A stretch of 8,075 nt of DNA from a bacterium (GCA_004562175.1 SFRS01000024.1:1-8075), one strand, 5' to 3'. Shown: positions 1 to 6,454, counted from the stretch's first letter. A program made the numbers and translations. Notes: a model not told the origin generated them from the sequence alone.

Positions 1-31
1 GGTTGGCATGTAACCAAAAACTTATAGAAAT

Positions 32-60
32 AAAGCGGACGTGCAAGCGTCCGCTTTTTT
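32..60 (+). terminator. Rho-independent terminator of an upstream gene
   Basis: A GC-rich stem pairs GCGGACG (35-41) with CGTCCGC (48-54), extended by A-T pairs at 32-34/55-57, around a six-base loop, and runs into a T tract (55-60). It sits upstream of the LarA-family gene and must end transcription of a gene left of the window. Two forward frames entering from the left edge stop at 11-13 and 25-27, so the tail of that gene may lie in the first 30 bases, but too little is present to identify it. Confidence 0.88.
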
Positions 61-144
61 CATGCACTGCTCCTAAAGTCCAGCTGTTGCTTAAAATATG
101 CCAAAGAAATAACAGATAATTTACACTTCTACCGGAAAAAGTAG

Positions 145-172
145 TACAGCCTGTTGTGAAATATGGTACAAT
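145..172 (+). promoter_or_regulatory. Probable extended -10 promoter for the LarA-family gene
   Basis: TGG followed by TACAAT (164-172) matches an extended -10 element (TGN plus TATAAT-like hexamer). The -35 region is weak: the best candidate is TACAGC at 145-150 with a 16-base spacer. Transcription would start near 179 and leave a leader of about 26 bases before the start codon, enough for the GGAGG ribosome binding site. No clear operator or riboswitch was seen in 61-204. Confidence 0.45.
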
Positions 173-191
173 ATATGTGTAAGAATAGAAC

Positions 192-196
192 GGAGG
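192..196 (+). promoter_or_regulatory. Ribosome binding site that fixes the LarA-family start
   Basis: GGAGG lies eight bases before the ATG at 205. The frame stays open back to an ATG at 163, but that codon has no Shine-Dalgarno sequence and overlaps the probable -10 box, so 205 is the better start. Confidence 0.8.
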
Positions 197-204
197 TGCC
201 GCTT

Positions 205-1482
205 ATGACAACAGTAGAGTATAAGTATAAATATGGCCACGGCTACAAGACCTTCTCTTTAGAAAAGGAGCATTTGCTGGACGAAGTAAAAATCGCTGAA
301 TTTCCTCCCCTGACCGATTTAAAGGCTGCTGTGCTGGATGCCATCTATCATCCCATTGCCAGCGAGCCCATTGACAAGCTGGTGAAGCCGGGCATGAAAA
401 TTGCCTTTATCTGCAATGACTCTACCCGTGTGGCAAATACCCATGACTTTATGCCCATTCTAGTGGACGAAATGAATAAACTGGGCGTCAAGGATGAAGA
501 CATGAAGATTGTGTTCGCTCTAGGTACCCATCGCGCCATGAGCCATGAGGAGATGGTGGAGCAGGTGAGCGAGGGCGTAGCTGCACGCCTGCCCATGTAT
601 AACAGCGATTGCAATAACCACGAGGACTTCAATTATTTTGGCGCTACTTCCTTTGGCACGCCTGTGCTTATCAATAAATTAATTTGTGATGTGGATTTGG
701 TTATTATGACCGGCACAGTTGTGTACCACTTCTTCAGTGGCTTTGGCGGTGGCCGTAAGGCGGTTCTGCCGGGTGTGGCTGCCATGGAAACTGTACGCCG
801 GAACCACAGCCTGATGATGAGCCCCAATTCCCAGCTGGGCAAGCTGGAGGGTAACCCCGTATACGAGGACCAGATGGAGGGCGTAGCTCTCTTTGCCCAA
901 AAGCATAGACTCTTTAACTTCAACGCTATTTTGGATGCGCAAAAGCGCTTCTTAAAGATTTTCGCGGGCGACTGGAAAGAATCCCATCTGGAGGCCTGCC
1001 AATTTGTGGAGCAGGTTTATGGTGCCCCCATTAGCCAGCCGGCAGATATCGTCATTGCTAGCTGTGGTGGCTATCCCAAGGATATCAACATTTACCAGCT
1101 GCAAAAAACCATGGATAACGCTTGGTGCGCAGTGCGCGAGGGCGGCGTTGTCATTATCTTAGGCGAATGCGAGGAGGGCAGTGGTAGCGCTGCTTTAGAA
1201 AAAGCGCTGCAGGAGAATCCTTCTCCGGATGCTATCAAAGAGGCTCTGGCTAAGAAATTTGTCATCGGCGCCCACAAGGCCTTCGCCATCACCCGCCTCA
1301 TGAAAAAGGCTAAATTCATTCTTGTGTCTGCCTTGGATAAAAAGCTAGCTAAGGATTTGCTCTTTGAAGCAGTTGATGATGTGGACGAGGCCATCAAGCT
1401 GGCAGAGGAATATGTTGGCCCCGACTACAAGATTTTGCTCATGCCACAAGGCAGCTTGACCGTGCCTGTGCTTAAAAAATAA
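205..1482 (+). CDS. larA: LarA-family nickel-pincer 2-hydroxyacid racemase/epimerase
   Basis: A 425-residue cytoplasmic protein of the nickel-dependent lactate racemase family, whose members racemise or epimerise 2-hydroxy acids by hydride transfer to a nickel-pincer nucleotide. Residues recalled from Lactiplantibacillus LarA all have counterparts at almost the same numbers: NDSTR with Asp72 and Arg75, His109 in GTHR, His175, Lys185 in GGGRKAVLPG (the lysine that tethers the cofactor), His201 in RRNHS (nickel ligand), and Gln298/Lys301 in the substrate pocket. The spacings 175-185-201 equal those of the lactate enzyme, and the length is typical. Around residues 355-360 (GAHKAF) the pocket tryptophan I expect in true lactate racemase appears absent, so the substrate may be a different hydroxyacid. 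The cofactor genes larB, larC and larE are not in this window and must be elsewhere for activity. Family membership is firm; 'lactate' as substrate is not. Confidence 0.88.
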   Translation: MTTVEYKYKYGHGYKTFSLEKEHLLDEVKIAEFPPLTDLKAAVLDAIYHPIASEPIDKLVKPGMKIAFICNDSTRVANTHDFMPILVDEMNKLGVKDEDMKIVFALGTHRAMSHEEMVEQVSEGVAARLPMYNSDCNNHEDFNYFGATSFGTPVLINKLICDVDLVIMTGTVVYHFFSGFGGGRKAVLPGVAAMETVRRNHSLMMSPNSQLGKLEGNPVYEDQMEGVALFAQKHRLFNFNAILDAQKRFLKIFAGDWKESHLEACQFVEQVYGAPISQPADIVIASCGGYPKDINIYQLQKTMDNAWCAVREGGVVIILGECEEGSGSAALEKALQENPSPDAIKEALAKKFVIGAHKAFAITRLMKKAKFILVSALDKKLAKDLLFEAVDDVDEAIKLAEEYVGPDYKILLMPQGSLTVPVLKK

Positions 1483-1514
1483 TAAATTTTACTAAAAATT
1501 ATCCCCGATGCTGC

Positions 1515-1543
1515 TTGCCTTTTAAAACGAATTCAGATATAAT
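1515..1543 (+). promoter_or_regulatory. Sigma-A-type promoter for the XRE regulator
   Basis: TTGCCT (1515-1520) and a perfect TATAAT (1538-1543) are separated by exactly 17 bases. Transcription would start near 1550 and give a leader of about 37 bases. No GC-rich terminator separates this promoter from the LarA-family gene (only an A/T inverted repeat just after the stop), so some read-through from upstream is possible. Confidence 0.8.
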
Positions 1544-1586
1544 TATAGCGTTGCAAAAAAAGTAAGAGATTAAAGGGGAGAGCTTT

Positions 1587-2012
1587 TTGAAGTTGGACAT
1601 TGATTATAAGGCTATTGGCCTGAGAATAAAGGCTGCACGTACTCGCAAAGGACTTACTCAGGGGAATATAGCCCAATTAACCGGCTTGTCTACTCCGCAT
1701 ATTAGTAACATAGAAACTGGTAATACCAAGCTGGGCCTGCCCACGATTATTCATCTGGCGAATGTTTTGGATGTTTCCGTGGACGAGCTGCTCTGCGATA
1801 ATATTCACCGTAGCGAGCAAATCTATTGTCACGAGCTGTCCGAGCTGGTGCAGGATTGCTCTGTGGACGAGCTGCACATTATCTCCGAGCTGGCCAAGGT
1901 CATCAAAAAGGCTGGCATTAACAGCGCCAAAAAGGCGAGAAAGCGTCGCACCAAGGCTGAAATGGCAGCTGCGAGAGCAGCTGAGGAGGCGGCCAGGGAG
2001 CTGGGCGCCTAA
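1587..2012 (+). CDS. XRE-family helix-turn-helix transcriptional regulator
   Basis: A 141-residue DNA-binding protein. Residues 9-70 form a Cro/C1-type HTH domain; LTQGNIAQLTGLS and HISNIETG mark the two helices, followed by a typical LANVLDVSVDELL end. Residues 75-108 look like a helical partner or dimer segment (CHELSELVQDCSVDELHIIS). The tail from 114 is unusual: a lysine/arginine cluster (KKARKRRTK) followed by an Ala/Glu-rich helix. The start is TTG at 1587, chosen because AGGGGAG (1574-1580) lies six bases before it; no ATG is available nearby. The gene has its own promoter and is followed 32 bases later by a tRNA gene, so no target operon is obvious. It could control its neighbours or itself, but the sequence does not show which. 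Family call is firm; role unknown. Confidence 0.9.
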   Translation: MKLDIDYKAIGLRIKAARTRKGLTQGNIAQLTGLSTPHISNIETGNTKLGLPTIIHLANVLDVSVDELLCDNIHRSEQIYCHELSELVQDCSVDELHIISELAKVIKKAGINSAKKARKRRTKAEMAAARAAEEAARELGA

Positions 2013-2023
2013 GCTGGCTTTGG

Positions 2024-2029
2024 TATATA
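2024..2029 (+). promoter_or_regulatory. Possible extended -10 box for tRNA-Thr
   Basis: TGG followed by TATATA (2021-2029) lies about 16 bases before the mature tRNA 5' end. No recognisable -35 is present, and the tRNA could equally be cut from a transcript that reads through the XRE gene, since no terminator lies between them. Confidence 0.35.
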
Positions 2030-2044
2030 GAATATCGTAAAAGT

Positions 2045-2120
<76 letters not shown>

Positions 2121-2129
2121 AGAAAACTC

Positions 2130-2157
2130 GCCCCCAGATGGAATCTGGGGGCTTTTT
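2130..2157 (+). terminator. Rho-independent terminator after tRNA-Thr
   Basis: A perfect ten-base-pair stem, GCCCCCAGAT (2130-2139) with ATCTGGGGGC (2143-2152), encloses a three-base loop and is followed by five T. It lies ten bases after the tRNA CCA end and should separate the XRE/tRNA unit from the peptidase gene. Confidence 0.95.
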
Positions 2158-2216
2158 ATGTGCGCGCTGCGGCCAGTGCTGGGCGCGGCAATATTTTGTC
2201 AGAGGAAGTGGGTGCC

Positions 2217-2825
2217 ATGCGCAAGCTTTTGGTGACGGGCTTTGATCCCTTTGCCCATTATCAGGTGAATCCCTCGTGGAAGGTAGTGGAAAAACTGCCT
2301 CAGCAGCTGGGTGATTTCGCTATTACTAAGCTGCTCTTGCCCAATATTTTTGGCCTTGCAGGACGCATGCTGCTAGAAAGGGCGGCGGAGCTAGAGCCCG
2401 ACGTGATTTTTCTCATGGGTATGGACAGCGGTAGCGTCCACGTGCATGTGGACACTGTAGCAGTGAATATAAGGGACGCCTTGGTGGAGGACAATATGGG
2501 GCGCAAGCCTTGGAATGAGCCCGTGGTGGCGGGTGGTCCTGCGGCCTATCTGGCCACTATTCCTGCCCACGAAATTGTGCAGCAGCTGCAAAAAGAGCAC
2601 GCCCATGTGCACTTGGGCTATACCACGGGCGGCTATGTGTGCAACGACATCTTTTATCTTGCTTGCCATCAGTATGCGGGCACAGCGACCAAGGTGGGCT
2701 TTGTACATGTGCCCCTGTTGCCGGAAATGGTGTGGGAGGAGCAGCTGGCTTTGCCGCTAGACCAGTCCCTCTGGGCAGTGCAAAGGATAATACTGACCCT
2801 GTCCCGGCTAACCAAGCAAGAATAA
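2217..2825 (+). CDS. pcp: Pyroglutamyl-peptidase I family protein (peptidase C15), divergent
   Basis: A 202-residue cytoplasmic protein matching the C15 family, which removes N-terminal pyroglutamate from peptides. Family marks: VTGFDPF at the N-terminus followed by NPS, the nucleophile Cys142 in TTGGYVCNDIFY, GPAAYLATIP (107-116), and the catalytic His164 in GFVHVPLLPE. Compared with the E. coli Pcp sequence as I recall it, the catalytic Glu of the ERVAIN motif is Asp79 here (VDTVAVN), the conserved Arg of NDARIPDN is Leu (RDALVEDN), and the glycine/arginine-rich loop before the Glu is rebuilt (DSGSVHVHV). The cysteine and histidine remain, so weak or altered activity is possible. The ATG at 2217 follows AGAGGAAG (2201-2208) and gives the usual family length; an in-frame GTG at 2160 touches the tRNA terminator and is unlikely. 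No convincing promoter was found in 2158-2216. Confidence 0.85.
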   Translation: MRKLLVTGFDPFAHYQVNPSWKVVEKLPQQLGDFAITKLLLPNIFGLAGRMLLERAAELEPDVIFLMGMDSGSVHVHVDTVAVNIRDALVEDNMGRKPWNEPVVAGGPAAYLATIPAHEIVQQLQKEHAHVHLGYTTGGYVCNDIFYLACHQYAGTATKVGFVHVPLLPEMVWEEQLALPLDQSLWAVQRIILTLSRLTKQE

Positions 2826-2841
2826 ATGCCAAGGACTCTGT

Positions 2842-2897
2842 AAACTCCACGTAAATTATGATATAATACAGTATCATAATTTCAAGTGGAGTTTTTT
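2842..2897 (+). terminator. Two-part hairpin with T tract between pcp and gtrA
   Basis: An outer stem AAACTCCAC (2842-2850) / GTGGAGTTT (2886-2894) and an inner 11-base-pair stem AAATTATGATA (2853-2863) / TATCATAATTT (2872-2882) are separated by a small internal loop and capped by an eight-base loop. A run of six T (2892-2897) follows. It can end pcp transcripts. The 3' arm of the outer stem is also the Shine-Dalgarno sequence of the next gene (GTGGAG, 2886-2891), so a read-through transcript would fold that site away. Confidence 0.75.
2862..2867 (+). promoter_or_regulatory. -10 box of the gtrA-lipid kinase-transferase operon, inside the hairpin
   Basis: A perfect TATAAT lies in the inner stem and loop. 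The matching -35 (TGTAAA at 2839-2844, 17-base spacer) is poor. Initiation near 2874 would make a message that lacks the 5' arms of the hairpin, so the ribosome binding site at 2886-2891 would stay open. The sequence match is direct; use as a promoter is inferred. Confidence 0.55.
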
Positions 2898-3341
2898 ATG
2901 CGCAGAAAGGTTTTATTTGGCTTTGACTATACGGACAGCGAGTTCATTAAGCTGGTGCTCTACCTCTTTGTAGGGGGCACAGCGGCGCTGCTGGAGTGGG
3001 GCCTCTTTTATGTTTTCATTCACTATCTATTGAATGGCTATGGCTGGGGCATAACCAGCCTGACCATGACGGCCACCGCCATGGCCTTTTGTCTGTCCAC
3101 TCTGTTTCATTATTTCCTGGGCAATATTTTAGTCTTCGACAGTGGCAGTCGCTACAAGCGGGGTAAGGAGCTGAGTCTAGTCTTTTTAGTGAGCATCATG
3201 GGCTTGGTCTTCAATCTGCTGCTGATGTATATTTTTGTGACCCTTTTGAGCTGGGAGCCCATGCTGAGCAAGGTGCTGACCAGCTGCATCGTGGTGGTGT
3301 GGAATTATCTTTCCCGCAAAAAATGGATTTTTAGGAGCTAA
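2898..3341 (+). CDS. GtrA-family membrane protein
   Basis: A 147-residue protein of the GtrA family, small four-helix membrane proteins linked to transfer of polyprenyl-phosphate sugars across the cytoplasmic membrane for O-antigen, teichoic acid or arabinogalactan decoration. Four hydrophobic segments are visible at about 18-45, 52-73, 92-117 and 122-138. The family's repeated signature is present twice: FHYFLGNILVF in the middle and VVVWNYLSRKKWIF at the C-terminus. The ATG at 2898 is preceded six bases earlier by GTGGAG; an in-frame GTG at 2886 is that Shine-Dalgarno sequence itself and is rejected as start. The stop lies two bases before the next ATG, so the two genes are almost certainly translated together. 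No glycosyltransferase is adjacent, so the sugar carried cannot be inferred. Confidence 0.88.
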   Translation: MRRKVLFGFDYTDSEFIKLVLYLFVGGTAALLEWGLFYVFIHYLLNGYGWGITSLTMTATAMAFCLSTLFHYFLGNILVFDSGSRYKRGKELSLVFLVSIMGLVFNLLLMYIFVTLLSWEPMLSKVLTSCIVVVWNYLSRKKWIFRS

Positions 3342-3343
3342 AA

Positions 3344-4285
3344 ATGGCAATACAATACGCTGAAGTAGATAAATTTAAAAAAGTTGTCATCGTTTACAAT
3401 CGCAACAGTGGCAAGCAGCTTTTTGCCAGTATGATGGCCAAGATCAACGAGATTTTCAAAAGGCTCAAGGATCAGCTGGGCTTTAAGACTGTGGAGCTGC
3501 GTGAAATCAAGCGCTTTGATGAAATTCCTGCCATTGCGAAGGAAATGAAGGCGGAGCAGGTTGATTGGGTGGTTATCGCCGGTGGTGATGGTACCATTCG
3601 CGCCTTGATTGAACAGCTGTCCAATAATAATTATTTGCCCTATATCAGCGTTTTTCCGGCAGGCACAGTGAATCTGGTGGCCAAGGAGCTTTTGATGAGT
3701 GGTGACCCCTACAAATGGGCCAAGCGTGTGCTCAAGGGAGTGGAGGTGCCGGTATATTTGGGACGTGCCAACGGGCATGTGTTCCTGACTGTCACGGGTA
3801 TTGGCTTCGATTCCTTGGTGGTGGACAATGTGACCGAAAAGGAAAAGAAGCTTTTGAATAAGCTGGCCTATGTGCTTCAAGGCACGGAGATCATGCGTAA
3901 GGAGGTGCTCTTCAGCAACTGGCGTTATCGCTTCCAGGTGCGCTTTGATGATGAAGAGGAATGGCACGAGGCCTCCTCCGTTATCGTGGGCAAGAGCCGC
4001 TATTATGCCGGTCGTTATAATTTGTTCCGCGGGGCTTCCTTGTCCACACCATGGCTTTACACAGCGCTGTTCACCGGCGCCAAGCGTGCCGACTTCATTC
4101 GTTATGCGGCCTGTATCGCCATGGAGGCTTTGGGCTTGGACAAGGATATAGTGGTGCGCAGGGCGAAGCGCTTAGAGATTCGCTGCAATGTGGAGGATTT
4201 TGCTGCGGAGCTGGATGGGGACGCCGTGACCAGTGCTCCCTTGAGCATCGAGCTGGAGGATGAGCCCATTAAATTTTTAGCTTAA
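3344..4285 (+). CDS. Diacylglycerol-kinase-type lipid kinase (DgkB/YegS/BmrU family)
   Basis: A 313-residue soluble lipid kinase with a DAGK catalytic domain. Family motifs in order: VVIVYNRNSGK (14-24) at the first strand, the nucleotide-binding GGDGT (80-84), FPAGTVN (104-110) corresponding to the usual P-x-GT-x-N segment, GIGFD (152-156), and ELDGD (289-293) near the end, which usually carries a catalytic or metal-binding acid. Length is normal and there is no signal peptide. Such enzymes phosphorylate diacylglycerol or related lipids at the inner face of the membrane. The ATG at 3344 has AGGAG at 3333-3337, within the end of gtrA, and lies two bases after the gtrA stop. The context (an LtaS/EptA-like transferase next) suggests the job is to recycle diacylglycerol to phosphatidic acid; another lipid such as undecaprenol or a ceramide-like base cannot be excluded. 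Confidence 0.9.
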   Translation: MAIQYAEVDKFKKVVIVYNRNSGKQLFASMMAKINEIFKRLKDQLGFKTVELREIKRFDEIPAIAKEMKAEQVDWVVIAGGDGTIRALIEQLSNNNYLPYISVFPAGTVNLVAKELLMSGDPYKWAKRVLKGVEVPVYLGRANGHVFLTVTGIGFDSLVVDNVTEKEKKLLNKLAYVLQGTEIMRKEVLFSNWRYRFQVRFDDEEEWHEASSVIVGKSRYYAGRYNLFRGASLSTPWLYTALFTGAKRADFIRYAACIAMEALGLDKDIVVRRAKRLEIRCNVEDFAAELDGDAVTSAPLSIELEDEPIKFLA

Positions 4286-4296
4286 TGTGTATAGAT

Positions 4297-4332
4297 GAGG
4301 GTATGATGCAAGTTGAGAAAGGAAATAAATAA
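4297..4332 (+). other. Ribosome binding site with short overlapping reading frame at the transferase start
   Basis: GAGGG (4297-4301) lies 11 bases before the TTG start at 4313, which is long, but only four bases before an ATG at 4306 (a second ATG is at 4303). That ATG pair opens a nine-codon frame, MMQVEKGNK, which ends at TAA 4330-4332 inside the transferase gene in another frame. It may be chance, or translation of the short frame may set how often ribosomes start at the weak TTG. Confidence 0.35.
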
Positions 4333-6340
4333 GCTAGTGCTAGTGCTGTTCCTGCTGGTGGCAGGGGCAGTGGAATGGAAGCTAGCCTATGACAATTTTG
4401 GCGCGTTGGAGCCCATGCCCGTGGAGGAATTTGGCTTTGAAATCTTCAACCATCTTTTGCGGGATTGCCTTTTGGGACTCATCGTCTGGACCATGTATTT
4501 TCGACGCAAGCGTTTGCCGGACAGGCTGCGGCGTTATTTCCCGGTTGTAGTAATTGGCCTGCTCTATGTGGGCGTGGCCTGCTTCATGGTGTACCAGCTG
4601 AGCCTGGACAAGGGCGCTCAAACCACCTTGGCCATTATCGCTGGCATTAATAACAATATTTTGCTGGTGCTCTTGGCTGCCATGTGCTATTATAAGTGGC
4701 CCAATGCTTTGATGAAGGGCATTTACTTTGTGATGTACATCTTCACGGCCTTGACACTGCTTTTTGATGCCTTTTATTTTTGGCAGACCTCCATGCATGT
4801 GGAAAGTGTGCTCTTCCAAAACTTGAACCTGTACGCCATCAAGGGTGTGCTGGCCACCATGAGCAACATTCTTTTGGCGACTATCATCGGTGGCGTGGCC
4901 TTGATTTTACTGCTTTTTCAAGTGCCCAAGCCCAGCAAGCGTAAGCCCAACTTCGTGTGGTCCTTGTTGTGCGTGGCCATGTTCACCATCGGCCTCAACT
5001 TGGCGGACAAGCTGCTTTTGAACGGTGGCATGTGGTGCGTGGAAGAAATTATCGGCAGCTATATCACCATTGAAAACGAAAAAACGCGGCTTATATACCG
5101 CAACATGCTGTCCGTGCCCATCAACATCAATTTCGTCAGCAAGGCTCTTTTTGATACGGATAAAATGGCCGGTGCCAAGCATGTGGAAATGCGTGAGCTG
5201 ACGGATAAGGATAAGAAGACACTGCATAAGCTGGGCATTGAGGTGCCAAAGCCTGCTGTGGCTAAAATTGCGCCCCAATACGATCGCGTGGTGCTCCTGA
5301 TTTTAGAATCAATGCATCGGGATTATATCAATTATTACAACGAGAATATTCCCGAAAAGGCCACGCCCTATATGAATCAGCTAGTGATTCGTTATCCGCA
5401 TTTGAATAAATATTATTCCTCGGCGGTGCCCACGACTCAGGGCCTCAACGCTACCTTCCGCTCCCATTTGATTATGGACAAGGATGTGCCGGGTAAGGGA
5501 ACGCCTTCCCTGTTTCGTGTAGCGCAGGCTGCTGGCTACAGGGGCATTTTCATGAATGCCTCCAGCCAATATTATGCCAACGAGCTGAAGGAATATCCTG
5601 ACCAATTTGGCATGCAGGAATATTTGGCCAAGGAGCAGCTAGAAAAATTTGGCTACACCGGTGCCAGTGGCTGGGGCTATCACAATGATGTGATGTATGA
5701 GCATACCCTGCGCATTTTGGAGGAGAATCGGGATAAAAAGCTGCTTTTGGTGACCAAAACTCTGGATATGCACCAGCCCTATCCTTATACGGGCTATCGC
5801 TGGGAGGAAATGCCTGAGGGTGTGCGCGATAATCCCAATGTGACGGTACGAGGGGTGTATTGGGTGGATAAAACCTTGGAGCATTTCTTCACCGAAGCCG
5901 AAAAGCGGGGCCTGATGGATGAGCGCACTCTGTTTTTAATTACCAGTGACCACAATCCTCACAGCGGCGGCGAATATACCAAGCTGGTGGAGAAGGCCAA
6001 TGACAAGCTGAGCATCGCGCCCATTCCACTAATTTTTATCAGCAAGAATTTGCTGCCCTTGGATGAGCTGCGTACCAATGAATATGCTTCCCAAATTGAT
6101 TTGGCGCCCACGCTGCTTTATTTAATGGGCTTGGACATTCCCGCAAAATTCATGGGACGCAATCTTTTGCAGCCTGCGCGTGTGCCCTTTGCCTTGGGCT
6201 ATTTTGGTGGCAAGGCCTTTTATTGGTCGGCTAAGCAGCATTTTGTGGACCAAATGGATAATCCTACGCCCAACGATGATGAGGATGCACTGAGCAACTA
6301 TATCATCCATAATTATGGACTATGGCACCAAAAAGAGTAA
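4313..6340 (+). CDS. LtaS/EptA-like membrane phospho-headgroup transferase (sulfatase/alkaline phosphatase superfamily)
   Basis: A 675-residue polytopic membrane enzyme. About six or seven hydrophobic helices fill residues 8-232 (roughly 8-26, 49-63, 76-96, 105-126, 136-157, 180-203, 214-232), followed by a linker and an outward-facing catalytic domain from about 324 to 640. Active-site candidates as in lipoteichoic-acid synthase and phosphoethanolamine transferases: Glu332 in LLILESMHRDY, nucleophile Thr374 or Thr375 in PTTQG, His487 in LDMHQPY, and Asp546-His547 in LITSDHNPH. Such enzymes take glycerol phosphate or phosphoethanolamine from a phospholipid and place it on a glycan or lipid, releasing diacylglycerol. 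The acceptor is not evident here, and a true sulfatase is unlikely because no Cys/Ser-x-Pro-x-Arg motif is seen. The start is TTG at 4313, since the frame is closed by TGA at 4304-4306 and a later start would remove the first helix. It lies 27 bases after the lipid kinase gene, in the same operon. Confidence 0.85.
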   Translation: MRKEINKLVLVLFLLVAGAVEWKLAYDNFGALEPMPVEEFGFEIFNHLLRDCLLGLIVWTMYFRRKRLPDRLRRYFPVVVIGLLYVGVACFMVYQLSLDKGAQTTLAIIAGINNNILLVLLAAMCYYKWPNALMKGIYFVMYIFTALTLLFDAFYFWQTSMHVESVLFQNLNLYAIKGVLATMSNILLATIIGGVALILLLFQVPKPSKRKPNFVWSLLCVAMFTIGLNLADKLLLNGGMWCVEEIIGSYITIENEKTRLIYRNMLSVPININFVSKALFDTDKMAGAKHVEMRELTDKDKKTLHKLGIEVPKPAVAKIAPQYDRVVLLILESMHRDYINYYNENIPEKATPYMNQLVIRYPHLNKYYSSAVPTTQGLNATFRSHLIMDKDVPGKGTPSLFRVAQAAGYRGIFMNASSQYYANELKEYPDQFGMQEYLAKEQLEKFGYTGASGWGYHNDVMYEHTLRILEENRDKKLLLVTKTLDMHQPYPYTGYRWEEMPEGVRDNPNVTVRGVYWVDKTLEHFFTEAEKRGLMDERTLFLITSDHNPHSGGEYTKLVEKANDKLSIAPIPLIFISKNLLPLDELRTNEYASQIDLAPTLLYLMGLDIPAKFMGRNLLQPARVPFALGYFGGKAFYWSAKQHFVDQMDNPTPNDDEDALSNYIIHNYGLWHQKE

Positions 6341-6384
6341 AGGATTTTAAAAATTTAAGCTGGTTTTAAATGATAGTGTAAAAG

Positions 6385-6390
6385 TATAAT
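6385..6390 (+). promoter_or_regulatory. Possible -10 box upstream of the dcuC leader hairpin
   Basis: A perfect TATAAT sits seven bases before the terminator stem at 6397. No good -35 is seen 16-18 bases upstream. If used, RNA would begin at about the first base of the hairpin. The region is A/T-rich, so a chance match is possible. Confidence 0.35.
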
Positions 6391-6396
6391 GTATAC

Positions 6397-6434
6397 AACT
6401 CCGTAGAGACTACAAATTCTACGGAGTTTGTTTT
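6397..6434 (+). terminator. Rho-independent terminator after the envelope-lipid operon
   Basis: An eleven-base-pair perfect stem, AACTCCGTAGA (6397-6407) with TCTACGGAGTT (6418-6428), encloses a ten-base loop and is followed by TGTTTT. It lies 57 bases after the transferase stop and 46 bases before the carrier start. Most simply it ends the operon; it could also act as a leader hairpin if the TATAAT at 6385 is a promoter. Confidence 0.85.
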
Positions 6435-6454
6435 ATAATAAAATATCATACAAT
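6428..6454 (+). promoter_or_regulatory. Candidate promoter for the DcuC-family gene
   Basis: After the terminator, TTGTTT (6428-6433) and TACAAT (6449-6454) are 15 bases apart; a TATAAT also occurs at 6434-6439 without a good -35. Either would give a short leader before the strong GGAGGGG site (6468-6474), which lies five bases before the ATG at 6480. Which box is used cannot be decided from sequence. Confidence 0.4.

Noticed and set aside
61..204. Riboswitch or operator in the leader region of the LarA-family gene
   Set aside because: Only very short inverted repeats (such as CTAC/GTAG around 126-144) are present, and the likely transcription start leaves a leader of about 26 bases.
1483..1500. 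A/T-only inverted repeat after the LarA-family stop as a terminator
   Set aside because: The AATTTT/AAAATT pairing has no GC and no clean T tract after it, so it is too weak to call.
3338..3967. Minus-strand open frame opposite the lipid kinase gene
   Set aside because: The + strand frame carries clear lipid-kinase motifs and operon spacing; the antisense frame shows no family motif or ribosome binding site.
4313..6340. True sulfatase function for the transferase
   Set aside because: No Cys/Ser-x-Pro-x-Arg formylglycine motif; a threonine nucleophile and N-terminal helices fit the LtaS/EptA group instead.
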